From NCBI GenBank assembly GCA_022641595.1, contig JALCDN010000002.1, positions 1 to 60,788 of the forward strand: 60,788 nucleotides of DNA. Direction: 5' to 3'. This DNA is from Ruminococcus sp. (lineage in GTDB: Bacteria > Bacillota > Clostridia > Oscillospirales > Ruminococcaceae). Position numbers and translations under genes: made by a program. Positions 18,324 to 25,471 of the stretch are shown here, piece after piece. How positions within the stretch are numbered: the first letter of the stretch is position 1; each line of letters starts with the position of its first letter. The notes below the pieces were generated by a model. That model was given only the letters and a program-made list of their open reading frames with translations. It was not told the DNA's origin and searched no databases.

Positions 18324-19027
18324 TGGGCGCTATATTCAGACGTGAACTTGGTTCATTCTTTAAATCAAGCATCGCTTATATCTTTTTGGCAGTCTTCTTC
18401 CTGTTTTCAGGCTACTTCTTCTGTGCAGGAACTCTGTATTCCTCCACATCAGATATGTCGTCAATGTTTGGTGCACTCTTTCTTGTCATTCTTTTCCTCA
18501 TTCCGATACTTACTATGAAGCTTCTTAGTGAGGAGAAAAAACAAAAAACCGACCAGGGTATTCTCACTGCTCCTGTAGGACTGTGGTCAATAGTCCTCGG
18601 AAAATACCTTGCTGCACTTACTCTTTATATCATCGGCATAAGCATAACACTTGTCTACGCACTTATCCTTAGCTACTTCGGAACCGTTGTGTGGTCGTCC
18701 GTACTTGCAAATTACCTTGCACTCATTCTTCTCGGTTCGGCTTTCATTTCAATCGGCGTTTTCATCTCATCACTGACAGAAAACCAGATGTCCTCAGCTA
18801 TCGTAAGCTTCGTAGCCCTTATGCTCCTCTATATGATTGACTCCATCGCAAACCTCTTTTCAGTTCACATTATAAAGAACATTCTTGTTTCACTTTCATT
18901 CTATACAAGATACCTTGAATTTACAAGCGGTATATTCAATCTTTCAAGTGTAGTATTCTACATCAGCGTTGCGTTCCTCTTTAACTTCTTCACGGTAAGA
19001 GTTTTAGAGAAAAAACGCTGGAGCTGA
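18323..19027 (+). CDS. ABC-2 type permease (GldF-like)
   Basis: A 234-aa integral membrane protein with six predicted helices, beginning MGAIFRRELGSFFKSSIAYIFLAVFFLFSGYFF, the usual opening of this permease family. Cytoplasmic loop LLSEEKKQKTDQGILTAPVGLWSIVLGKYLA is the conserved coupling region. The start codon overlaps the ATPase stop (TAATG). With the ATPase it forms the transport core. Confidence 0.9.
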   Translation: MGAIFRRELGSFFKSSIAYIFLAVFFLFSGYFFCAGTLYSSTSDMSSMFGALFLVILFLIPILTMKLLSEEKKQKTDQGILTAPVGLWSIVLGKYLAALTLYIIGISITLVYALILSYFGTVVWSSVLANYLALILLGSAFISIGVFISSLTENQMSSAIVSFVALMLLYMIDSIANLFSVHIIKNILVSLSFYTRYLEFTSGIFNLSSVVFYISVAFLFNFFTVRVLEKKRWS

Positions 19028-19058
19028 GTTTTCTTCGGAAAGGAAGGTAATCTGTATA

Positions 19059-20648
19059 ATGAAAAATAATGCCAAATTTATGAAAAAACTTAAATACGGC
19101 TCTATGGCTGCCGTTATAACAGCTATTGTTATAGCTATTGTTATCGTTCTGAATATCGTTATGTCGTCACTTATGAAACGTTACCCTATAAAGTTCGACC
19201 TGACATCAGATAACAGATACGAACTTTGCAGCGAAAGCAAGACCGTTCTTAAAAATATGAAGTCGGACGTCGAAATCGCTGTTATGTACCCTGAAGAAAC
19301 TCTCAAGCAAATGAACTACTACAATATGATTCCTGCTATCCTTGAAAAATATCAGGTTTACGCAAACCAGGGCAAGGGAAATGTTGATATCAAATACTAC
19401 GATATAACAAAAGACCCTGATGTAGTTTCAAAATACAGCAAAAACTACAACGGTACTATAACACAAGGCTCAGTCGTTGTAAGCTGCGGCGACAAGGTAA
19501 AGGTTGCCAATATTAAAAGCTTCTTTACTCAGGACTCAAGCTCACAAAATCAGACTCAGTCTTCTTCTCAAGAGCAGAAACTCCTTTTTGTCGGTGAAAG
19601 TACTATAACTTCCGACATTATGTCAGTTACTGACGCAAATCCACTCAAAGCCGGCGTTCTTGCATATCTTAACGGCGACGGTTCAACCAGCCAGGAAAGC
19701 TCATCAAGCCAGGACAGCTCAAGCCAGACGATATTCAGCGATATGGCTGCTTACCCGGTATCTCAGCTTTACAGCCTTCTTGACTCAAACGGCTATACCT
19801 GCTCAGAAGTTACTATTCTTAAAGACAAATTAAGTGCAGATGACTACGACCTGCTCGTTATTCCTGCTCCGGAAAGCGACTTCACTCCGGACGTAATCTC
19901 AAAACTTGAAGACTTTCTCTACAACGGCGGCAAGTATGGCAGAAATATCCTGTACATTCCAAGCCCTACAGCAAAAAATCTGCCGAATATCCAAGGTTTG
20001 CTCGCTAAATGGAGCATTCAGGTCGAAGACTCATACGTTCTTGACGATGACAGCAGCATTTCTGCTTCACTTCAGGCTCTCAGCGGTCAGTCAACTATGG
20101 CTCCTACCGCTACTATCTCCAACACAGATGCTGTAGGTGAGCTTCCTAATGCTTCACTTCCTATCGCTGTTCCTTACTCAAGAGCTATTACTCTTCTTTC
20201 CAAAAACAGCGACGTTACAGCTTCAGCTATTTTACAGTCAAGCAAAACCTCATACCAGCGTCCTCTCGACAGCGGCGAGAATTTCAAGTCCTCAGACGCA
20301 AAGAAAGACGTCAACAACCTCGTTACTATCTCAACCCGTAAGGTTCAGCTTGACAATACCTCAACTGCTACAAGCAGTATCCTCGTTTTCGGTTCTCTCT
20401 TTATCGCCGACCCGTCCGTTATGGGCAACACAAGTGCTTATAACAACGCAAACTTCGTCCTTAATACGGTAAATAAAATGACAGGCAAGGAAAACAGTGT
20501 CGTTATTCCTCAGAAAAACCTCGAGCAACACGTTATTACCGTCAGCAAAAGTCAGCTCGGTGCTTTAAGAGCCGCTGTTGTCTACATCATTCCTGCTTTC
20601 GTCGTTGTATGCGGTCTTGTCGTATTTGTAAGGAGAAAGAACAAATGA
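19059..20648 (+). CDS. GldG-like auxiliary protein of the ABC system
   Basis: A 529-aa membrane-anchored extracytoplasmic protein: an N-terminal helix (about residues 14-38), a GldG-type ABC domain (KFDLTSDNRYELCSESKTVLKNMKSDVEIAVMYPE), two Ser/Gln-rich low-complexity spacers, and a C-terminal helix (AAVVYIIPAFVVVCGLVVFVRRK). Such proteins accompany GldA/GldF-type transporters. The next gene starts within its stop codon. In gliding Bacteroidetes the homologues serve motility, but here the role is unknown. Confidence 0.85.
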   Translation: MKNNAKFMKKLKYGSMAAVITAIVIAIVIVLNIVMSSLMKRYPIKFDLTSDNRYELCSESKTVLKNMKSDVEIAVMYPEETLKQMNYYNMIPAILEKYQVYANQGKGNVDIKYYDITKDPDVVSKYSKNYNGTITQGSVVVSCGDKVKVANIKSFFTQDSSSQNQTQSSSQEQKLLFVGESTITSDIMSVTDANPLKAGVLAYLNGDGSTSQESSSSQDSSSQTIFSDMAAYPVSQLYSLLDSNGYTCSEVTILKDKLSADDYDLLVIPAPESDFTPDVISKLEDFLYNGGKYGRNILYIPSPTAKNLPNIQGLLAKWSIQVEDSYVLDDDSSISASLQALSGQSTMAPTATISNTDAVGELPNASLPIAVPYSRAITLLSKNSDVTASAILQSSKTSYQRPLDSGENFKSSDAKKDVNNLVTISTRKVQLDNTSTATSSILVFGSLFIADPSVMGNTSAYNNANFVLNTVNKMTGKENSVVIPQKNLEQHVITVSKSQLGALRAAVVYIIPAFVVVCGLVVFVRRKNK

Positions 20649-22126
20649 ACAAGAAAGTTAAAGGCATTATCGGGCTCGGTGCTGTTCTTGCAGTACTGGG
20701 CGGCGGTCTTGCCTATCTGAAAAACACCGAGCCTGCCGACGACAAATCATCAAGCTCATCTTCCTCTGTCGCCGAATCGGGTGCAGGCATTCAGCTTATC
20801 CGCAAAGATACCAACACAGTAAAACAAATCGATATCTCAAACTCTCAAAGCACTTTTACTGTACTTCGCACAGCTAAAGCAAAAAGTGACAAGGAAAATC
20901 CTACGTTCACCATCAAGGGCTACGAAAATATCCCTCTGGTAAACACTACTATCTACACTCTTGCCAATAACGTCTCTGAGCTTGACTCTCTCTCTGTTGT
21001 TACAGATTCCCCGGATGACCTATCAAAATACGGTCTCGACAAGCCAGAAGTAACCGCTACATTCTATTACGACTCCGGCGACCCCATTACTATCTATATC
21101 GGCAATATCTCACCGGTCAGCACTGCCACTTACTTTATGATGAAAGGCAGCAACACCGTATATACAGTCTCTACTTCGTCCCTTTCAAACTACAGAGACA
21201 GCATTTCTGCCTACGTTTCAAAAACTATTGTCGAAAAGCCCGCCGATGACGATATGCCAGTTGTCAAAAATCTCAGTATACACCGCCAAGACCTCGACTA
21301 CGACATCAAGCTTCAGTATGACGAACGCTCTAAGAATGACAAGTATAAGGGCGGTACGGCTTCTACTCACGTTATGACGGAGCCTATCTACTGCTACCTG
21401 AGCCTCGAACGCTCAACCTCTGCTGTAACAGGAATCTTTGGTCTTACCGCCTCAGACTTCTACAAGATTTTGCCTGACGAAAGCGATATCGCTGAGGCAG
21501 GGCTTACCTCACCTTTCTGCACGGTCACTACCGAATGCGATAACGGTAAAACCTACAAACTCCTGCTTAGCGAACCTTTTACCGACGACGACGGCGTAAA
21601 ATGCTACTACGCTATGCTCGACGGCGGCAACATAATCTACATCGTTTCAGCAGACAAAGCTGTCTGGGGTACAATTAAACCAATTGATATCGCTTCAAGC
21701 AACATCTTTGGCTCAACTATCTGGGACATCCGTCAGATGGTTATAAGCGGCAAAGATATCAAAACCGATACGTTCGATGGCAACGGCTCATCAGCCGATG
21801 ACTACAAGGTCACTAAAAACGGCAAGTCTCTCGATACCGAACGCTTCCGTCTTTTCTACGCTTTCCTGCTGTCAACCTCCGCTGACGACCTCGCAATCGG
21901 AAAAACTGTCCCTGCTGATGCAAAGCCTCTTGTCTCGGTAAGCATCAAGGATACTTACATGGATAAACCTCAGGAAATCTCTTTCTATGAGGACGGCTCT
22001 CTATCCTGCATCATCACTGTTGACGGTCAGGCTCGCTTTATATGCAGCCGCTCATACGTTGACACCCTCATCGGAAATATCGCCAAAATAGATACCGGTG
22101 AAAATTACGTCACTACTTGGAAATAA
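20645..22126 (+). CDS. DUF4340 domain membrane-anchored protein
   Basis: A 493-aa protein with an N-terminal signal anchor (IIGLGAVLAVLGGGLAYLK), a Ser-rich linker, and repeated modules with the pattern LSKYGLDKPEVTATFYY...ITIYIGNISP, characteristic of DUF4340 proteins that end GldAFG-like operons. The start at 20645 overlaps the gldG-like stop and follows AAGGAGA; the longer frame to 20609 lies inside that gene. Extracytoplasmic, function unknown. Confidence 0.85.
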   Translation: MNKKVKGIIGLGAVLAVLGGGLAYLKNTEPADDKSSSSSSSVAESGAGIQLIRKDTNTVKQIDISNSQSTFTVLRTAKAKSDKENPTFTIKGYENIPLVNTTIYTLANNVSELDSLSVVTDSPDDLSKYGLDKPEVTATFYYDSGDPITIYIGNISPVSTATYFMMKGSNTVYTVSTSSLSNYRDSISAYVSKTIVEKPADDDMPVVKNLSIHRQDLDYDIKLQYDERSKNDKYKGGTASTHVMTEPIYCYLSLERSTSAVTGIFGLTASDFYKILPDESDIAEAGLTSPFCTVTTECDNGKTYKLLLSEPFTDDDGVKCYYAMLDGGNIIYIVSADKAVWGTIKPIDIASSNIFGSTIWDIRQMVISGKDIKTDTFDGNGSSADDYKVTKNGKSLDTERFRLFYAFLLSTSADDLAIGKTVPADAKPLVSVSIKDTYMDKPQEISFYEDGSLSCIITVDGQARFICSRSYVDTLIGNIAKIDTGENYVTTWK

Positions 22127-22258
22127 TATTTTATCAGCTTATTTGCTTCAACAGTAAAATGAACTCAACTGTGCGTGCTGCCTTAAACAATGTTTAAGCC
22201 TTGTACACATATTGCAAAACCGTATCTTTAGATGTGCCCTTTTGTCAGATGCACTCAG

Positions 22259-22294
22259 AATTCTTGACATACTTGCCGTATGTCAAGAATTTTT
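22259..22294 (+). terminator. terminator of the Gld-like operon
   Basis: Perfect 14-bp stem (22259-22272 with 22278-22291), 5-nt loop, then TTTTT. Upstream, at about 22225-22240, is a solitary family 1 repeat end (TCTTTAGATGTGCCCT). Confidence 0.9.
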
Positions 22295-22399
22295 GATAAA
22301 AGATGACCGAATAGCAAGATGTGCGCAAAGTCGCAAGACCTGACTTGTGCATTGTCGCCTTTTAAACCGCACGGTGAAACGATTAGGGAGGATTTGAAT

Positions 22400-22672
22400 A
22401 TGGATCAGAAATTTTACACTTACAGAGGTTACCCTCTCGTCAGAAAAAAAGATACTATTTACTACGGATATATGTCAGACCCATTCGTCGTTATGATGCA
22501 GATTATGTCGGTCAAAAAAACCGAAAACGGTGATATCGCCGATAAAATCAAGGTATACCAGATGTCAACCGACCCATCTGTTGACCCTATTAAGGCTTTC
22601 GTTAAAAATACCGAAAGAGATAGCCTTTACGACGCTCTCGACCTCGCTGCCGCTTGGCTCCAAAGAGCCTGA
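22400..22672 (+). CDS. small conserved-looking protein, unknown function
   Basis: A 90-aa soluble protein starting MDQKFYTYRGYPLVRKKDTIYYGYMSDPFVVMMQI. The alternation of aromatic and charged residues suggests a beta-rich N-terminal half, followed by a helical C-terminus (LYDALDLAAAWLQRA). I do not recognise a family. The ATG at 22400 follows GGGAGG; the upstream extension has no ribosome site. It is flanked by terminators, so it is monocistronic. Confidence 0.75.
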   Translation: MDQKFYTYRGYPLVRKKDTIYYGYMSDPFVVMMQIMSVKKTENGDIADKIKVYQMSTDPSVDPIKAFVKNTERDSLYDALDLAAAWLQRA

Positions 22673-22697
22673 GTTTCTATCAACATCACATAAAATT

Positions 22698-22735
22698 ACC
22701 GCCGCTGTCAGAATATGCTGACTGCGGCGGTTTTT
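22698..22735 (+). terminator. intrinsic terminator after the 90-aa gene
   Basis: ACCGCCGC-TGTCAG pairs with CTGAC-TGCGGCGGT (one mismatch), followed by TTTTTA. Confidence 0.9.
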
Positions 22736-22757
22736 ATTGAAAAATAATTATATTTCC

Positions 22758-22786
22758 TTGAAATAATAAATATAATGTGTTATAAT
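22758..22786 (+). promoter_or_regulatory. promoter of the zinc-ribbon/TPM pair
   Basis: TTGAAA (22758-22763), 17 bp, TATAAT (22781-22786). A family 1-like end (GGACATCTTTAAAAAG) lies at about the expected start point. Confidence 0.75.
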
Positions 22787-22866
22787 CAAAACAGGACATC
22801 TTTAAAAAGAGATTTTTAACAATGCCATGTAATAATCAAAATTTTAACCCGATAGGAGGATTCCAC

Positions 22867-23934
22867 TTGGATACCTTTGAAGCAGTACAATATAAATGCC
22901 CAAACTGCGATGCAGAACTTAACTTTAAACCGGATACTCAGGACTTCGCCTGCGATTACTGCGACAGCCACTTCACTGAAGCCGAAATTAAACAGATTTG
23001 CGCCGAAAACGAACAGATGAAACTCGACAAAAATGTTGTTGAGGAAAAATCTAAATTCGAGGAAAATACCTGCCTCTACCACTGCGCAAGCTGCGGTGCC
23101 GAAATTATGTGCGAGGAAACCTCGTCAGCTCTGTTTTGCTATTACTGCCACGAACCTATTATACTTTCCGGCAGACTCTCAGGCGACTATAAACCGGATA
23201 AAGTCATAGGCTTCTCGGTCTCACACGACAAGGCTATTGATGACTTCAAAAAATGGTGCGGAAAAAGATTGTTCTGTCCAAAAGACTTCAAGCAGAAACA
23301 ACAACTCGAAAAAATGACCGGTCTCTATGTTCCATTCTGGGTCGTTGACTGCAACATCGATGCTCATTATGAGGGACTCGCCAAAAAAGTCCGCTCATGG
23401 TCTTCCGGCAATTACAACTACACTGAAACAAAAGAATATAACGTCGTAAGGTCAGGTTCTATTGTACTTGAGGGTCTGCCCGCCGACGGCTCACGCAAAA
23501 TCGAGGACGCTCTGATGGAGGCTATCGAACCTTTTGACTACACTAAGTCAAAAGACTTCTCTATGTCATACCTCAGCGGATTTTTCGCCGATAAATATGA
23601 CGTCGACAAACAGGGCATCTTCCCACGAATCAAACAAAGAGCCACAAATGCCTCACAAGCTATCATAAAAAAATCACTCAGTCAATACTCTTACACTTCC
23701 CCTTCGTCGGAATACTATAACTTCAAAAAAACAAACTGGCAATATATGCTTCTGCCTGTTTGGTTTATGACTTACAAACACGGCGGAAAAATGTACGAAT
23801 TTGCCCTGAACGGTCAGACAGGTAAAATTGCCGGTACACCCCCGCTTGATTCAACTAAACTTGCTCTTTTCAGCAGTGCAGTCGGCGTTTGTGCAGCACT
23901 TCTTACATTTTTCGGCTGTTACTTATTTCTGTGA
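22867..23934 (+). CDS. zinc-ribbon membrane protein (TFIIB-type zinc finger)
   Basis: About 355 aa. Two zinc ribbons are visible: CPNC-x15-CDYC near the N-terminus and CASC-x15-CYYC around residues 80-100. A long soluble middle follows (VPFWVVDCNIDAHYEG), and one transmembrane helix at the very end (LFSSAVGVCAALLTFFGCYLF). I prefer the TTG start at 22867, which has AGGAGGA 6 nt upstream, over the in-frame ATG at 22822, which has only a weak site. It is 18 nt from the TPM-domain gene, and such pairs recur in Firmicutes. Function unknown. Confidence 0.8.
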   Translation: MDTFEAVQYKCPNCDAELNFKPDTQDFACDYCDSHFTEAEIKQICAENEQMKLDKNVVEEKSKFEENTCLYHCASCGAEIMCEETSSALFCYYCHEPIILSGRLSGDYKPDKVIGFSVSHDKAIDDFKKWCGKRLFCPKDFKQKQQLEKMTGLYVPFWVVDCNIDAHYEGLAKKVRSWSSGNYNYTETKEYNVVRSGSIVLEGLPADGSRKIEDALMEAIEPFDYTKSKDFSMSYLSGFFADKYDVDKQGIFPRIKQRATNASQAIIKKSLSQYSYTSPSSEYYNFKKTNWQYMLLPVWFMTYKHGGKMYEFALNGQTGKIAGTPPLDSTKLALFSSAVGVCAALLTFFGCYLFL

Positions 23935-23952
23935 TAAATCAGGAGCTTTATT

Positions 23953-24903
23953 ATGTCAAAATATATTTCAAGAATATCAATTATCTTTATTGCAATTATA
24001 TTGTCGCTAAGCTGTATGATTCTCCCTGCGTCCGCCGCATCTGTCAATAAGCACATTTCAAACTCGGACGATATCAGCAAAACCAAAAATTTCGCCAACT
24101 GTCAGGTCTATGACGAAAAAGGACTTTTCACTGACGACGAGCTTAAACAACTAAATAAACTCGTGTACGATACCGCTAAAGATATAAATATGTACTTCGC
24201 AATCTACCTTAGCTCCGAGGCACGTTCTGACGATGATACTCAAAACTTCGCCGATACCCACTATGAAGACCTTTTCAACATGGATACAAACGGTCTGATA
24301 TATTATATGGATTTGTCCGGACAGACCAGTCCTTATGACTATATCTCAACAAGCGGTCGTGCAATGCTTGTTTATCCCAATGAGCGTGACGCCGGCTCTG
24401 ATAACGTTATCGACAAGATGCTTGGCAGAATTTTCATGGACCTGCCTGCTTCCGGTGAGGAAATTACTGCCTCAAAAATTTATAAAGGCATAGAAACTAT
24501 TTGCAGTCAAGTTGAAACATACAATGAGCAAAGCCGTGAAGATAGTATATACGCTCATGACCCATACAAGAATACATATATCTACGAAAAAAATAATGAG
24601 ACTATTATTTCATCTACGAAACCGCTTATGTCTGCCAGAAAATATATTATGCCTGGACTTGGCGTTGGCATTATTGCGTTTCTCATCACGTTCTTTTCAA
24701 TAAAGCAATCCTATAAATTCAAGTCATCATGTTCACCTATGGCATACGTTGACAAAGGAAATACAGGGCTTAGCGTATGCAAAGACGATTTCCTGCGTGA
24801 ACACGTTACAAAGGTAAGAATTCAATCATCATCAGGTGGCGGCTCTCACGGCGGTGGCGGTGGTGGTGGCGGCTCACACGGTGGCGGCGGCGGTCACAGA
24901 TAA
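23953..24903 (+). CDS. TPM-domain membrane protein with Gly/His-rich tail
   Basis: A 316-aa protein: signal peptide ending ILPASAAS, then a TPM_phosphatase-type domain (NCQVYDEKGLFTDDELKQLNKLVYDTAKDINMYFAIYLS), a transmembrane helix (about 235-255, PGLGVGIIAFLITFFSI), a cytoplasmic segment, and a C-terminus of Gly runs interrupted by SH. The extracytoplasmic TPM fold is often linked to membrane-protein maintenance. The His/Gly tail could bind metal, which is inference. Partner of the zinc-ribbon protein upstream. Confidence 0.85.
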   Translation: MSKYISRISIIFIAIILSLSCMILPASAASVNKHISNSDDISKTKNFANCQVYDEKGLFTDDELKQLNKLVYDTAKDINMYFAIYLSSEARSDDDTQNFADTHYEDLFNMDTNGLIYYMDLSGQTSPYDYISTSGRAMLVYPNERDAGSDNVIDKMLGRIFMDLPASGEEITASKIYKGIETICSQVETYNEQSREDSIYAHDPYKNTYIYEKNNETIISSTKPLMSARKYIMPGLGVGIIAFLITFFSIKQSYKFKSSCSPMAYVDKGNTGLSVCKDDFLREHVTKVRIQSSSGGGSHGGGGGGGGSHGGGGGHR

Positions 24904-24916
24904 ACTTAATAAAATT

Positions 24917-24951
24917 TTGACGGCTTCAGGAAAATTTCCAAGCCGTCATTT
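24917..24951. terminator. terminator after the TPM gene, probably bidirectional
   Basis: GACGGCTT pairs with AAGCCGTC, with an inner GGAAA/TTTCC hairpin, flanked by TTTTC on one side and AAAATTTT on the other. It overlaps the last codons of the convergent XRE gene. Confidence 0.8.
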
Positions 24952-25167
24952 TCTTTTATACGGTCGCCTTTCGTCGGTAAGTCCGAGAAGATAGTCTATG
25001 CTCGTATCGTAAAACTTTGCAAGTTTAACAAGTGTTTCCGCATTCAGTGAAATAACACCATTTTCATATTGTGAATAGGTATTCTGCGATACATTCAGAT
25101 ATTCCGCAAGCTCACGCTGCTTTATGTCTTTATCTTCACGGAGGTTTTTTATTCGTTCAAATTTCAT
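24946..25167 (-). CDS. XRE-family helix-turn-helix repressor
   Basis: A 73-aa DNA-binding protein consisting almost only of a Cro/CI-type HTH: RIKNLREDKDIKQRELAEYLNVSQNTYSQYENG, then ETLVKLAKFYDTSIDYLLGLTD. The start at 25167 (MKFERIKN) matches the family's usual N-terminus; the open frame runs 26 codons further but adds no domain. It is divergent from a 53-aa gene, with two palindromes between them, so it probably represses that gene and itself. Confidence 0.9.
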   Translation of the reverse strand: MKFERIKNLREDKDIKQRELAEYLNVSQNTYSQYENGVISLNAETLVKLAKFYDTSIDYLLGLTDERRPYKRK

Positions 25168-25192
25168 TTTTTTCACCCATGTACAGTATGAC

Positions 25193-25239
25193 ATATCTGG
25201 AATCAAGATATTGACTTTTATCTGTATTTCAGATATAAT
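25193..25239 (+). promoter_or_regulatory. divergent operator/promoter region of the XRE pair
   Basis: TTGACT (25211-25216), 17 bp, TATAAT (25234-25239) drive the 53-aa gene. Two inverted repeats flank or overlap the promoter: ATATCT-N7-AGATAT at 25193-25211 and TATCTG-N5-CAGATA at 25219-25235. The second lies in the promoter spacer, so binding there would block transcription. Confidence 0.75.
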
Positions 25240-25267
25240 ATACACATAATTATAAGGAAGTGAAATT

Positions 25268-25429
25268 ATGACCGATTATAAATCTCTTTACTACGCATTA
25301 TTCAACGAGATAACAGATGTTATTTCAAAGTATGAAGAACTTTCAGGAGCATATGCTGATAACGAACAGTTTGTTACTGATTTACAGGAGCTTCAGCAGC
25401 GAGCCGAAACAAGGTTCGTTGAACAGTAA
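25268..25429 (+). CDS. 53-aa helical protein controlled by the divergent repressor
   Basis: A small acidic protein (MTDYKSLYYALFNEITDVIS at the start, ELQQRAETRFVEQ at the end), predicted as two helices with a coiled-coil-like heptad pattern. It has an AAGGAAGTG ribosome site, a perfect-spaced promoter and its own terminator, so it is likely to be real despite its size. I recognise no family. Confidence 0.7.
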   Translation: MTDYKSLYYALFNEITDVISKYEELSGAYADNEQFVTDLQELQQRAETRFVEQ

Positions 25430-25468
25430 AAAAAACTGCTGTGGAGATTACTCACCACAGCAGTTTTT
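25430..25468. terminator. bidirectional terminator between the 53-aa gene and the GH94 gene
   Basis: AAAAACTGCTGTGG pairs with CCACAGCAGTTTTT around a 10-nt loop. Flanking A and T runs allow it to work in both directions. Confidence 0.9.
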
Positions 25469-25471
25469 GTG

